A stretch of DNA of 64,000 bases from Sophora flavescens (lineage: Eukaryota; Streptophyta; Magnoliopsida; Fabales; Fabaceae). The stretch is taken from the NCBI GenBank assembly GCA_030762895.1, contig CM061062.1, forward strand, positions 238,426,019 to 238,490,018, read 5' to 3'. Shown one piece after another: positions 11,745 to 22,502 of the stretch; within the stretch, counting starts at the first letter, position 1, and the number at the start of each line of letters is the position of its first letter. The translations under genes were made by a program, and so were the position numbers. The notes under the pieces are model-generated. The model was not told the DNA's origin. It saw nothing but the letters and a program-made list of their open reading frames with translations, and ran no database searches.

Positions 11745-11995
11745 TCTAGTCGTGCTAGCCATCACGGCCATGATCGAGTAGAGCTGAAAAGAAAAAATGG
11801 AAAAGTCAGAGCTGGTCACGGCCATGACATACCAACTGAACCAGACTCTCACAGGCAGAACTGATCACGGCCAGGCCGTGATGGTGGTCACAGCCATGAC
11901 AGACCAACCAGCGAAGCAACCTCCAAGATAGAATCCGTCACGGCCTGGCCGTGATGGTGGTCACGGCCTGGCCGTGATGGTGGTCACGGTCGTGA
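11745..11995 (+). repeat. cacggcc/ggccgtg inverted-repeat array upstream of LTR TATA
   Basis: At least eight variants of gatcacggcc / ggccgtgatggtgg alternate in both orientations, giving local palindromes such as tcacggcctggccgtga. The array ends about 75 bp before tataaata. The same word occurs in the other Athila-like LTRs and in the TR-GAG LTRs. Confidence 0.8.
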
Positions 11996-12137
11996 CGCGC
12001 AATATCTGGATTTTTAGAAACTGATTTGATCTGATTTTTGTAATTGCTTGGGATACAAGTTACCCTACCTTATAAATAGGACCTAGAGGCTCGAGAATAG
12101 GGGAATTTTTGGGCTGCTACCTTAGACAAAATTAGGA

Positions 12138-12212
12138 TTTCTCTTCTTCTTCTTCTTCTTCTTCTTCTTCTTCTTCTTCTTCTTCTTCTTCTTCTTCTTC
12201 TTCTTCTTCTCT
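12138..12212 (+). repeat. (CTT)n microsatellite
   Basis: An almost pure CTT run just downstream of the LTR TATA box. The related solo LTR in minus orientation has the complementary GAA run (53098-53201), so the tract belongs to the LTR family. Confidence 0.9.
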
Positions 12213-12987
12213 TCTCTTAGGTTTTCTTTTAAGCTTTTGTTAATCAAGCTTGCTATGAACATGGCAATGCTTAAGTAGTAGACTTATTTCTAGGGATCGG
12301 GGCTATGCCCAAGATTTGTTTATGGTGACGAATTGACGTTTGGTCTCTTGTTAATTTCGATTTTGCTTTCGATTTAATTCCTATTGCTTTAATTACTCGT
12401 AAATTCGGTGGCCACTTATTTGCTTGTCGTAGATACTCTGAGGAGGAACCTAGTGGTGAACTTAGGTATTGGATCTATAGGGATCAAACTTAGGAATTAA
12501 ATCACGAGAGTTAGAAGCGGTCCTTCGAGGGTTCACGAATTGTCACAAAACTTAAAGGGTTCAATTTAAATTCAATTACCACGAGAGTAGGGGTTGGTTT
12601 AATTGGGCACGGTTCATGTAACCCGAGAGGGAGCATTAACCTATTTAGGATAAATTCGCCTTCAAAGCAAATTTTGATAATTAACAAGGGGGAGTGAATT
12701 TGGTAACATGAACAATCTTGTTGGTAACCCAACTCCTAGGAATCTCTTTTGATTTGAAAAACCCCTAATTGATTCATTTTCCTATTTTAATTGATTGCGT
12801 TCTTAAATATCGGATTTTCTAGTTAATTCTTATTAAAAAAATCAAATCTTCTCCAAATCCTTTTTTATATAGTCCAGTTTAATTGATTTAATAATTAATT
12901 GTTATTTGAGATCACGGTCTCTGTGGGATCGATCTTTTTATTACTTGACGATGAAGCCGTGCACTTGCGGATTCGAGCACACCATCA

Positions 12988-13319
12988 CCTACCAAATTTT
13001 TCATCGTGTAGGTCCAGTAGCTTATAAAATATCTTTACCACCCTTTCTTTCCAATATCCATGATGTCTTTCATGTCTATCAATAGAGAAAATACATTCCC
13101 GATCCATCACATATCATAAATCCTGATAAAGTACAGTTAAAAGAGAACATGTCCATTGTGACTTCGCTGGCACGAATCGCGGATAGGATGACAAAGCAGC
13201 TCAGAGATAAGCAAATTCCTTTGGTCAAAGTCATTTGGAATGAGACAACCGGAGAAGCAACGTGGGAAGCTGAGAACAAGATGAAATTGCAGTACCCTGA
13301 GTTATTTCAAGGTACGTAA
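12988..13319 (+). pseudogene. pol: Integrase C-terminus and chromodomain-like tail
   Basis: After the solo LTR, pol resumes with YQIFHRVGPVAYKI, then FLSNIHDVFHVYQ and a stop, KYIPDPSHII, and a tail VIWNETTGEATWEAE ... YPELFQGT with TAA at 13317-13319. VxW...TWE...YPELF is the degenerate chromodomain end seen in Tekay/Del chromoviruses, thought to steer integration to methylated-histone chromatin. The polypurine tract tttttagagggtagt (13338-13352) follows before the 3' LTR. Confidence 0.85.
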
Positions 13320-13351
13320 TTTCGAAGACGAAATTCTTTTTAGAGGGTAGT

Positions 13352-16300
13352 TGTAACACTCTGTTTTTCCTATGCTTCTTTATCAATAAATACATGCTTT
13401 AATGTGTTTATTTTGATAAAATCCAGAGGATGATTTTATTTAAAATAAAATCATTTTCTTGCGTTGTTTTACCGTGTGAAGTCACAGTAAAATATTTGGT
13501 CGAAAATTCAGACGAAAACCGGTCTGGGTTCTCACTGCCAGTACAAGTTTACTGAGCTAGAGACCAAATTTTAATTCGTGAACGAGACGGTTAGATTTTT
13601 TATGATGTTTTGTGTGGGTTTGGAGTTTTTCGAAAAATCTTGTTCGGGGCCAAATCTTAGGGATTTCCCGGGTGAAATCGTCGGAAAATACAATCGGGGA
13701 AGTCATCTGATATGCAATGGAGCAGAGCATCAAGAGGATGAAGTGATATGAAGTGACTTGATGTGAAGGCTATGACACACCTCAAAAAGTGAATCTTGAC
13801 TTTTTTCAAAAATCTCACTTTTTCATCTTTCTCTCTCCAATCACATCATATCATCTTAACTCCTTATCCTCTCTACAAGCAACCCACCTTCTTTTTTCTC
13901 TTCTTTTTTCCTCTCAAAACCGTGATCTCTCTCTCTCACTCTCTATAAATAGTCTTCATTTCCACACTTCATCACTTTCCTCCATTTTTCACATTTACAC
14001 CTTACTACATTTCTTCTTCATCTTCTTCTCTCTTACAAAGTTTACATTTTTATAAAGTTTTTCTCTAAGAGTTCTTCATCAAAGTTTTTCATCTTATTAA
14101 GGGTAATACTTCTATGTAGTTTTTTTTCCTTCAAATTTTCATCTTTTATTTCAAAATTTTCTTCATATGTCCTTTATGTGCTTTTAAATTCTAAAACCTC
14201 TCAACAATGGTAGAAAACTCCTTTTGAGTTGAAACCACTTTCTATATTCTTGTATTTACTCATACTATCACATATTAAAAGGTTGTGTAAAACAAAGTTT
14301 CCTAACCCCTTCTTCTTAAGGAGGCTGAAACCATGTATATGGTTTACGTGAATCTTGTTTCAACTTTTACATGTATGAGTTTGTATTTGAGTTTCATTTC
14401 CAAGATGATCATGGACCAAGGCTCCTTTATGTTAAAGGATGCTATGTCTAAGTGATTGGAAAGTTTAAAGATTTTTACCCTATTTTTATGTAAAGACCAA
14501 AGCCAATGAGTTTTAAGGCAATGATGTTTAAGTTTTGTTTTCCAAAATGATCATGGATTAAGACTCCTTGATATAGGAGGATGCTAAGTCCAAGAGATTG
14601 GAAAGTTTGAATATTTCTAACCCCTATTTCTTGAAAAGGCCGAAACCTTAAATGGTTATGGAAAAGATGTTGAGTTTTGTTTTCCAAAGTAATCATGGAC
14701 TAAAAAGCTTCTTATGTTAAACGATGCTATGTCTAAGTTAATGGAAAGTTTAAAATATTTTCTTGCTTTATTTTCCTATGATGGTCGAATGTAACATTTG
14801 ACCTAGGATGTGTTATTTTATTTTGTTTTCCAAGATGATTATGGATTAAAGCTCCTTCATGTTAAAGGATGCTATGTCCAAAAGATTGGATGATTTAAAG
14901 ATCTCTAACCTCACAAACTTGTTAAGGCCGAACCTAAGAGTTCTTGGTCTGAGACATTTGATTTTTCCATTTTCTGAAATGATCATGGTTTCAAGCTCCT
15001 TACTATGTATGGATGATAACCTAAAGAGATTGGAAAGTTTAGAAATTCCTAGCTTATTTACCTATGCTTGGCCGAAACCCTAAGTCAAGTACTTAGTGGG
15101 ATTTTTAATTCAACTAAGTTAAAAGATTGTTGTTTATGAACTTCTAGCACTTAAGGATCATAAATCCAAGAGTCGCATAAATTTCGGAAACCCCTAATCC
15201 TAGTTTATTGAATGAACGAACCTATACCTTGTGGTTAGTGTTCTCGAGTTGATTTTTTTTAACTCATGATTTTATGTTGGTAACCTAAGACTTCCATCGT
15301 CGGAGAAGCGAGGACGTTCGTGAACCTTCTTTTCAAATCCAAAACTCTTAACTCCGACGTGAGGTAAGAGGGGATTTCCTAAAGATATTCAATAACTGTA
15401 TGCATGCGTGTATGTGTTTAACTGGATATTTATATATTGATTGAGCTTACTTGGTTATCTAATGTACTTGAACTGTTATGCTATTATCTGATGTTGAACT
15501 GTGCTTGTTCTAAATGTTATAATGCATATCTGTGATGAACTGCTTTCAACTGTGATATTAGCATTGAACTGAGAATATATACTGCTGTTGATTAAAAGTT
15601 TGCGAAGCCAGACTTGTGTCTGTGCTCAACTGTTATATGGATTAAAAACCTTAATAAGCTTTGAAGATGAAAGGATTGGTGTTCTTTTCCAAAAGCTCAT
15701 TAACTTAAAATTCTTGTTTTAAATGTTGAAATGGTTTTGGTGAACTATTGTTATACAAGAGAAAAATCCTTTTCGAACTATGTGTCTTCAAGTGAAAACT
15801 TTCAAGATTATTTGGCAATATCCTATTGGAGATTTTCAAAGATAAAAGTATTTCAAAGATGCTTTATAAAATATTTTCAAAGAAAAAGTTTTCTCCTAAA
15901 TGTTTTAGAAACTTTCTGATAGCCTGGATAGGTTATCGAGGATTCGGTTTTGAATTTGAATTTCTGAACGAAAAATAAGTACTAAGAAAGAGAATCTAGT
16001 ACGCGAGACGTCGGCTCTAGTATTCAGTTATATGCACATGATCTTGGATCAGTGTTAATTCGGGGCCATGAGTCCTATTCATGATGTTCTGGACTGAGAG
16101 TCCAATTCTTGAAATCGAGGACAGTGCGTTCTGATTTCGTTGTTGTGGACTGTGTGTCCTAATCATGTTGTTGTGGACTGTGCGTCCTAATCTCGTTGTT
16201 GTGGACTGTGTGTCCTAACCATGTTGTGATGAACTTTGTTAAAGGTGAATATTTTTTTCTACAACCACAAGTCTAAGACTTGTGCATCGGTCTCGGGCGT

Positions 16301-17463
16301 TGTGATTGAGCATTCAGATTGTGTGTCCTATGCTTCTAAGTTTTCAAATGATGGGGAAATGATGATTAAGTCGTTAGCTTTGAGCTGCGACAGCGAAAAA
16401 GAATGAACACAAAGAAAACCTTTTAGATAAAATATTTTCTCATGTGCATTTCCCCAGGCAGACGTGCTTTCTTACATATCAGATACAAGGTGGTATCTGG
16501 TAGTCAATCCATGTTACCGGTTCAGAGGCACATGTGACGTTGCTCATCCTGAGACCTTAAATGCATGAGGGTATGGAGGCAACTACCCGGTGGGCTAGAG
16601 ATTGACCAACTCTAATTCTTCTCCAGTGGAAAACGGTGTTGATATCTCATGAGATTAAGTTAGAGCCTGATATTGAAGTGCCATGCATATTTTCAAAGGT
16701 TGATTGTGCGTGTTTGAGACCCTTTGATATAACACTGTTATGTTATGTATATGCATGATTTAACTGCTTATATGATTATGTGATGTATGTATAATGTATA
16801 TGGTTGTTGTGAGATATATCTTATGACGGCATCTCATATTACACATGTGTATGTTCTGTTCTTTTCTCCTTGTACCGGTTATGCGCGTGCTTTTAGATGG
16901 ATCCGAACGTTCCCTTGGCACAGTCGAGATGGAGGAGCGAAGTGTTTGATCATGCTGGGACGGCAGGGAACTGGACTATACATGAGGGTGCGATGACCGC
17001 GACATATCGAGGACCGGTCACATTAGTTGGTAGCATCTGTGGTCACTCTGCATGCAGGAGGCATTGGTAGATCGTTCGTCGGCTTTTGGAGTTGTCCCGA
17101 TAGACCCTACGCCTTTAGAGCCATCTTTTGAGTCTTGTACCCAGTTCCCTATCACTGGTTTGATGTTTCTTTTTACCTGTCTCTTCAGTAGCTGTTTTAG
17201 AGTATGTTGGCCAGTTCGACAAAGCATGTTTTTTAATCAAACCTAGGATCCCAAGTAGGATAGTTATATTTATATGTATGAGGTTTATTTTCATGTTATG
17301 GGTGTTCATCACCTTTTCTTAACTTCCTTTAACAAAAAAAAATTGAGTACCCTTTTTTAGTAACCCTGTATAAAAGGTTATTTCTCCGAAAGCGACCATC
17401 ATTGTAAATAGGTTTCTTTTCCGCAACGGGTAACCATGTGATGTCGGGTTTTAGGGTGTCGCA
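13352..17463 (+). repeat. 3' LTR of the Tekay-like element
   Basis: It starts TGTAACACTC and ends GGTGTCGCA, 4112 bp, followed by target duplication AACAA (17464-17468). It has the same architecture as the 5' LTR: TATA 13944-13951, 145-bp repeats, 28-bp 'gttgtggactgtg' repeats. Short ORFs in it are shared with the other two LTR copies and are not genes. Confidence 0.92.
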
Positions 17464-17677
17464 AACAATCTGTATCTTGTTGTCATCTGATATTTAGTAA
17501 AATTCTCATTGACATAAAAATAAATTATGCCGTAAGAACCTTTACTAATCAAGCAAATAACCCACTCTAGAAAGAGAATGGTAGGATAGGACATAAGGTG
17601 ACATGTCAATAAACAAGTGTATAAATAAATAAAAAAATGTTAGTTTCTACTTAAGTTGAGAGGGAAGAGGAACTAAC

Positions 17678-17737
17678 CCATTCATAATTCTTAGAAAGGA
17701 CTTTAGCTAAAGTTGATTTATGTCTTGTCAAGAGTTC
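17678..17737 (-). pseudogene. Captured exon of an MO25-like gene
   Basis: The minus strand has a ttttgttgcag acceptor, 60 nt reading ELLTRHKSTLAKVLSKNYEW, and a gttag donor. This matches the plant MO25-like (CAB39 family) segment with pattern ELLTRHKSTVAEFLSKNYDW, a helical-repeat scaffold that activates STE20/GCK-type kinases. Only one exon is recognisable. Before the Tekay insertion it lay about 470 bp from the sulfurase-like exons on the same strand. The duplicate is at 51369-51428 (one Leu to Ile change). It is non-functional as seen. Confidence 0.65.
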
Positions 17738-17913
17738 CTGCAACAAAACGACATGATATAAAATCAAACTTTGTTTAAAGATGGCATGGCACCAAAAGAC
17801 TAAAAATATATCTTGCATAAAACCAAGAAAAATTATAGCATCACAACTCACAAAGGTTATGCTAGAAAGAAATGACATACTTATAGTTTTTTTTTTAAAA
17901 AAATTATAGATAG

Positions 17914-18408
17914 CTCTCAGTAGCCGGGGCTCCCTATCACAAGTTGTCTAAGTAATTTTATGGCCCTTACAAGATCATTGATTGCATTGGTCTGGTAGCT
18001 TATCGCCTTGTCTTGCCTGACACTTCAAAAATTCACCCAGTGTTCCACTGTTCCCTACTAAAATCGCACCAAGGATCTATTCCTTATGCCGTTGATCCTT
18101 TGCCCCCTTCAGCCTTCGACAACCATCATTTAGTGGAACCATTAACCATTCTACAGTATAAAGAGAATACCTCCACTTCTCCTCCTACTAAAATGGCTCC
18201 AGTGCAATGGCTTGGCCTTCTACCCGAATATGCTAGTTGGGAGAAATGGGATGAACTTTGATCCATTTATCACCTCGAGGACAAGGTAAGTTTCCCAGTG
18301 GAAGTCAATGATAGCAATCTGGCCCAAACAGAAGACAGCAGTGCAGCCCAAGCTCCTAGGCCCAAAAGAGTTACAAAAAGGTCTACTCATTTGGATGGCT
18401 ATGTGTGA
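17914..18408 (+). pseudogene. Chromovirus integrase C-terminus plus chromodomain fragment
   Basis: It reads KLSK(stop)FYGPYKIIDCIGLVAYRLVLPDTSKIHPVFHCSLLK..., the integrase GPY/F module, then QWLGLLPEYASWEKWDEL with chromodomain-like residues, a stop at 18259-18261, and a basic tail ending at TGA 18406-18408. This is the C-terminal end of a Ty3 chromovirus of a different type from the Tekay-like element. No LTR, RT or integrase core accompanies it. The internal stops are shared with copy 2 (51599-52097), so it was already dead before duplication. Confidence 0.82.
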
Positions 18409-18538
18409 AGCAAATTCCAAAAGAATAGTTAGTTATTAGAATGATGAGTCATAGTGTTGTTAGATTCCTCATTCCATATGCTATATTTTCTTTTTAGATT
18501 TCATTACGTCTGTTTCCGTAAATTGCGGATGACCAATG

Positions 18539-18850
18539 CATTACAAGAAATTAAGTGTTTAGCGACCGACATATTCGGTCGCAAAAAAAGTTAGCCCAAA
18601 CATAACCGGTTACTAAAACCGTGGTAGCAAACAGTTTAGCGACCGAATATTAGAAGATCGCTAAATAGTGACCGAAATTTGATGGTCGCTAAATTAAACA
18701 TATCGGTCACTAATATTTGGTACCAAAAATATCGATCGCTAATTTACTTTTTTATAAAAAAACTGTAAATAAAAATAAATAAAAATACATAAAATAAATA
18801 AAATAAAAAATAATAGTAAATGTTGTCAAAATTAAAATAATTACAAACTG
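18539..18850 (-). mobile_element. CACTA terminus with subterminal repeats
   Basis: CATTACAAGAAAT at 18539 is one base from the common plant CACTA terminus CACTACAAGAAAT. It is followed by repeated tttagcgaccga / gatcgctaa words in both orientations, typical subterminal transposase-binding repeats. The transposase-like C-terminus on the minus strand begins immediately inside. A matching opposite terminus was not found. Confidence 0.7.
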
Positions 18851-18852
18851 TG

Positions 18853-19265
18853 TCAATGTAAGTAAAGATTATATGTCAGCTGAGTGGAGGTGGGGGTGAA
18901 TGGGGGTGGTCGGATGACCGGTTGGGGGGGGGGGGGGGGGGTTGGGTGGGACCAATCATCAGTCTCATGATCATTTGCATCATGCTGCTGGCCAGATGTC
19001 GGGCGAACGGATAGGTCATTGGGAGCAGTAGGTCCATGAGCATGGGTACCCGAAGCAGCAGCATCCTTAGGGGAGGAATCAGATCCGCTAGGTCTGAAAC
19101 CCAAGTGCTGGTACAGCAAATGATTCTCCCTCTCCACTGCAGCCACCCTCTTCGCAAGCTGACTAACGAGCCCAACGTTGAGGTCGGCGACGACCCCTCT
19201 GACGTCCGGTGTAGGGTAATGACATGACTGAGAAGATGGTGTGACAGAGGCCACATACTCATCTC
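18853..19265 (-). pseudogene. C-terminus of a CACTA transposase-associated protein (Ptta/En/Spm type)
   Basis: The minus strand reads SCHYPTPDVRGVVADLNVGL then a leucine-rich segment LAKRVAAVERENHLLYQHLGF that looks like a short coiled coil, then a Gly/Pro-rich tail. It is followed by a poly-C run (18924-18941 as poly-G on the plus strand) encoding PPPPPP. In copy 2 the upstream part GGRNKKGHVYGLGA is preserved, a motif that closes the plant transposase (Ptta/En/Spm) domain. Here the upstream part is removed by the junction with copia sequence at about 19265. Confidence 0.65.
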
Positions 19266-19283
19266 ACGGCAAAAAGGTAAAAC

Positions 19284-22023
19284 AATCTCTATAAGGTTGA
19301 CTTGGAGGACCTCTTAAATCAAAGTGTCTCATGTCTAGTGTCCATTGAAGATGAGCGATGGATTTCTCACAAAAGGCTAGCTCATGCAAGCTTGAAATTA
19401 ATTTCAAAGCTAAACAAGCATAACCTCGTGAGAGGACTACCAAAACTTAAGTTCAAATCTGATGCTCGCTGTGATGCATGTCAAAAGGGAAAACAAGTCA
19501 AAGGTTCTTTTGAATCTAAGAATGTTGTTAGTACCAATAGACCACTAGAGTTGCTACATCTTGATCTTTTTGGTCCAACAAGGACTGCTTCTGTCAGTGG
19601 TAAGAAATATGGTCGTGTCATAATCGACGATTACACTAGATGGACATGGGTTATGTTCCTAACTCGCAAGGATGAGTCTTTTAAGGTCTTTTTTGTATTC
19701 TGGAAACGTATACAGAATGAAAAAGGCATGTGTATTACTTCAATCAGAAGTGACCATGGGGGAGAGTTTGAAAATGAGCTATTTCATAAGTTATGTGAAG
19801 AGAGTGGTATCCTTCACAACTTCTCAATACCTAGAACACCACGGCAAAATGGTGTGGTAGAGAGAAAGAACAGATCTCTTCAAGAGATGGTTAGGACTAT
19901 GCTCAATGGCAACTCTGTCTCTAGACACTTCTGGGCTAAAGCTGTTAATACTGCCTGCTACATTTAGAACAGAATATACGTTAGACCTATCCTGAATAAG
20001 ACTCCTTATGAACTGTGGAAAGGACGAAAACCCAACATATCTTATTTTCACCCTTTTGGTTGTAAATGCTTTATATTGAATACTAAAGATCAACTTGGTA
20101 AGTTTGATGCTAAAACAGATAGTGGAATACTATTAGGATATTCTGAAACATCTAAAGGCTTTAGAGTTTATAATTCTAGGACTCTGATAGTAGAGGAAAG
20201 TATTCATGTCAAGTTTGATGACAAACAGCCTGATAAGAAATTATCGAAGCTAGATGAAGCTTTTGCGGATCTTGATCTAAGCATTCCAGGAGACTCACCT
20301 GAGATAAAAGGTGATGATCAAGAAGATGACCTCACTCAACAACCAGAAACTTCCACTTCTCAACATGACACAGTTCAAAAATCTTGGTACTTCAAGAATA
20401 TCATCCACAAGATCAGATAATTGGAAACCCCAATGACAAGCTAAGAACCAGATCAACCTTTAGAGAACAAGACAATTCTGCACTAGTCTCTGAGTTGGAA
20501 CCAAAAACAATAGAAGAGGCTCTACTAGATGATGGTTGGATTCTAGCTATGCAAGAAGAACTCAATCAGTTTGAAAGAAGTGATGTTTGGACTCTGGTTC
20601 CACTGCCCGAAGACAAATCTGTGATTGGAACAAAGTGGTTTATAGAAACAAACTTGATGAAAATGGTAAGGTAATAAGAAACAAAGCAAGACTTGTTGCT
20701 CAAGGTTTCTCTCAAGAAGAAGGTATAGATTATACTGAAACTTTTGCAACTGTTGCTAAATTAGAAGCTATTAGAATTCTACTTTCATTTGCTGCACATC
20801 ATAGTATTATGCTTTTTCAGATGGATGTTAAAAGTGCTTTTCTAAATGGCTTTATTAATGAAGAAGTCTATGTTATGCAACCTCTGGGTTTTGAGTGTGA
20901 AACTCATCATGAGCATGTATATAAGCTTAAGAAAGCTTTGTACGGTCTTAAGCATGCTCCTAGAGCTTGGTATTACAGACTAAGTTCCTTTCTTATGGAA
21001 AATGGATTCAATAGAGATAAGGTTGACACAACCTTATTTAGAAAATCCATTAAGTCTAATTTCATAGTTGTACAGATATATGTTGATGATATTATTTTTG
21101 GTGGTACTAATGAGTCTCTATGCAAAGAATTCTCTAAATTAATGCAGAAAGAGTTTGAAATGAGCATGATGGGAGAACTCAAATTCTTCCTTGGACTTCA
21201 AGTAAAACAAACCATGGACGAGGTGCTCATCCACCAAACTAAGTATATAAAAGAACTTCTGAAGAAGTTTAAGATGGATGATTGTAAACCAATGAATACT
21301 CCTATGCACCTCATTTCCATACTGAACAAAGATGATAAAGAGAAAAAGGTAGACCAAAAGGTATACAGAGTTATGATAGGATCTCTCTTATATCTTACTG
21401 CATCTAGGCCTGATATTATGTTCAGTGTATGTTTATGTGCTCAATTTCAATATGATCTTAGAGAATCTCACTTATCAGAATTTAAGAGAATTTTTAGATA
21501 TTTAAAAGGTACTACTAATCTTGGTTTGTGCTTTAAGAAAAATGAAGATTATAGATTAGTTGGTTTGTGTGATGCTGACTATGATGGAGATATAATTGAA
21601 AGAAAAAGCACTAGTGGAGGATGTCACTTCATTAGAGCTAATCTTGTCTCATGGTCAAGCAAAAGACAAAGTACTATTGCCTTATCAACTGCTGAAGTTG
21701 AGTATATATCAGCTGCAAGTTGCTGTTCACAACTTCTCTAGATCAAACATCAATTGAAGGACTACAATGTATTTGTAAGTAGTATTCCACTTATGTGTGA
21801 TAATACTGCTGCAATAAATCTATCTAAAAATCCAATTTTTCATTCTAGAGCTAAGCATATAGAGATTAAACATCATTTTATTAGGGATTATGTACAAGAA
21901 GGTATGATTGATATTCAATTTGTAGATACTGACCATCAATGGGCAGATATCTTTACTAAACCTCTTGCAGAGGACATATTTATCTTTATTAGGAAGCATC
22001 TTAATATGATATGTGTGGATTAA
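19284..22023 (+). pseudogene. pol: copia pol: GAG-pre-integrase, integrase, RT, RNase H
   Basis: The zinc module reads NLYKVDLEDLL ... HKRLAH ... CDACQKGKQ. The integrase core has D in LHLDLFGPT, D in IRSDHGGEF and E in RQNGVVERKN. A stop at 19965-19967 replaces a family Gln. RT has DVKSAFLNG, ALYGLKHAPRAWY and the catalytic YVDDIIFGG. RNase H has LCDADYDGD, STAEVEYISAASC and FHSRAKHIEIKHHFIRD. Frameshifts lie near 20400 and at 20640 (one base lost in the KWV codons), and TGG to TAG at 21739-21741. Otherwise it is close to the consensus, so it decayed later than the Tekay-like pol. Confidence 0.93.
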
Positions 22024-22502
22024 TTTAGGCGTCCAGCCTCAAGAAAAATTTTGTTTTGTTAATCATGCGTCTATTACCTATGCTCGTCTAATACCTATTT
22101 GAAGTTGTGCGTCTATTGCATATTGTATTGCACGTCTATATGACACGTCCACTGATACTGGTTATCGCGTCCATTGAATAGTTTCAGACAAGTTCACATC
22201 TTCCTGTGTTTAAGTTTTTTTTCGTGTTAATAATGCATTTATTTTGTCTCAAGACATATATCCTTTATTCTCTTTGCTGAGTCAGTAATCCCATCAAGAC
22301 CTTTTTATAGTTCCAAGTTACCAATGCCATTTATCATAATGACATGTCATGTCAAAAGTTTTTTTTTAACCTTTGAGATTCAAAATTCCTTTAAAAGTCA
22401 TATTTTCCCTCTGAGAAAAACTTTACACTTCCATAACCTCTCGAGCTATCTCTCTCTCTACCTCTCTCCGCTTTCAAACCCCAAGCTCTTTGATCACCTA
22501 AA
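22024..22502 (+). other. pol-env linker with repeated gcgtc words
   Basis: No ORF is recognised. The words gcgtccagc, gcgtctatt, tcgtctaat, cacgtctat, acgtccactg and gcgtccattg recur every 20-40 bp between 22029 and 22180. They echo the array found in the SIRE-type solo LTRs. A CT-rich tract (22438-22475) lies just before the envelope-like start. Confidence 0.6.

Larger units (their letters stand above)
11513..12987 (+). mobile_element. Solo LTR of an Athila/TR-GAG-type Ty3 family, inserted in integrase
   Basis: It starts TGATGAGTGTG and ends CACACCATCA, 1475 bp. It is flanked by TCTAC (11508-11512) and CCTAC (12988-12992), a 5-bp duplication with one change, and removing it restores integrase FIGLYQIFHRVGPVAYK. 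The end region (cggtctctgtgggatcgat ... cacttgcgg) matches the usual 3' end of plant Athila-type LTRs. Inside are a palindromic array (11745-11995), TATA box (12071-12078) and a (CTT)n tract. Relatives lie at 52320-53813 and 62841-64000. Confidence 0.85.
1609..17463 (+). mobile_element. Tekay/Del-like Ty3-gypsy chromovirus, near complete but degenerate
   Basis: Two LTRs of about 4.1 kb (1609-5717, 13352-17463) begin TGTAA and end GTCGCA and are flanked by AACAA on both sides (1604-1608, 17464-17468). A tRNA-iMet primer site follows the 5' LTR. Internal order is gag, protease, RT, RNase H, integrase, chromodomain-like tail, which is Ty3/gypsy order. Very long LTRs, the iMet primer and the C-terminal tail with TWEAE and YPELF suggest the Tekay/Del clade (inference). 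Pol carries frameshifts and stops, and two solo LTRs of other families sit inside it, so it cannot be autonomous. Confidence 0.9.
1..19265 (+). repeat. Segmental duplication, copy 1 (left part cut by window start)
   Basis: This stretch aligns collinearly with 45451-59558 in the same orientation. Shared landmarks are the CACTA subterminal DNA, two molybdenum cofactor sulfurase-like exons, the Tekay-type LTR insertion with target duplication AACAA, an MO25-like exon, a chromovirus integrase-tail fragment and a CACTA transposase C-terminus. Differences are mostly single bases plus later insertions. Homology stops abruptly near 19265, where truncated copia sequence begins. Confidence 0.9.

Noticed and set aside
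11745..11995. Hammerhead-ribozyme retrozyme
   Set aside because: The palindromes made me consider it, but I do not see the conserved hammerhead core, and length, Athila-type ends and TATA box fit an ordinary LTR.
19036..19262. Plus-strand and second-frame minus ORFs over the CACTA C-terminus
   Set aside because: They are shadows of the frame at 18853-19254, which alone continues the transposase-domain reading in copy 2.
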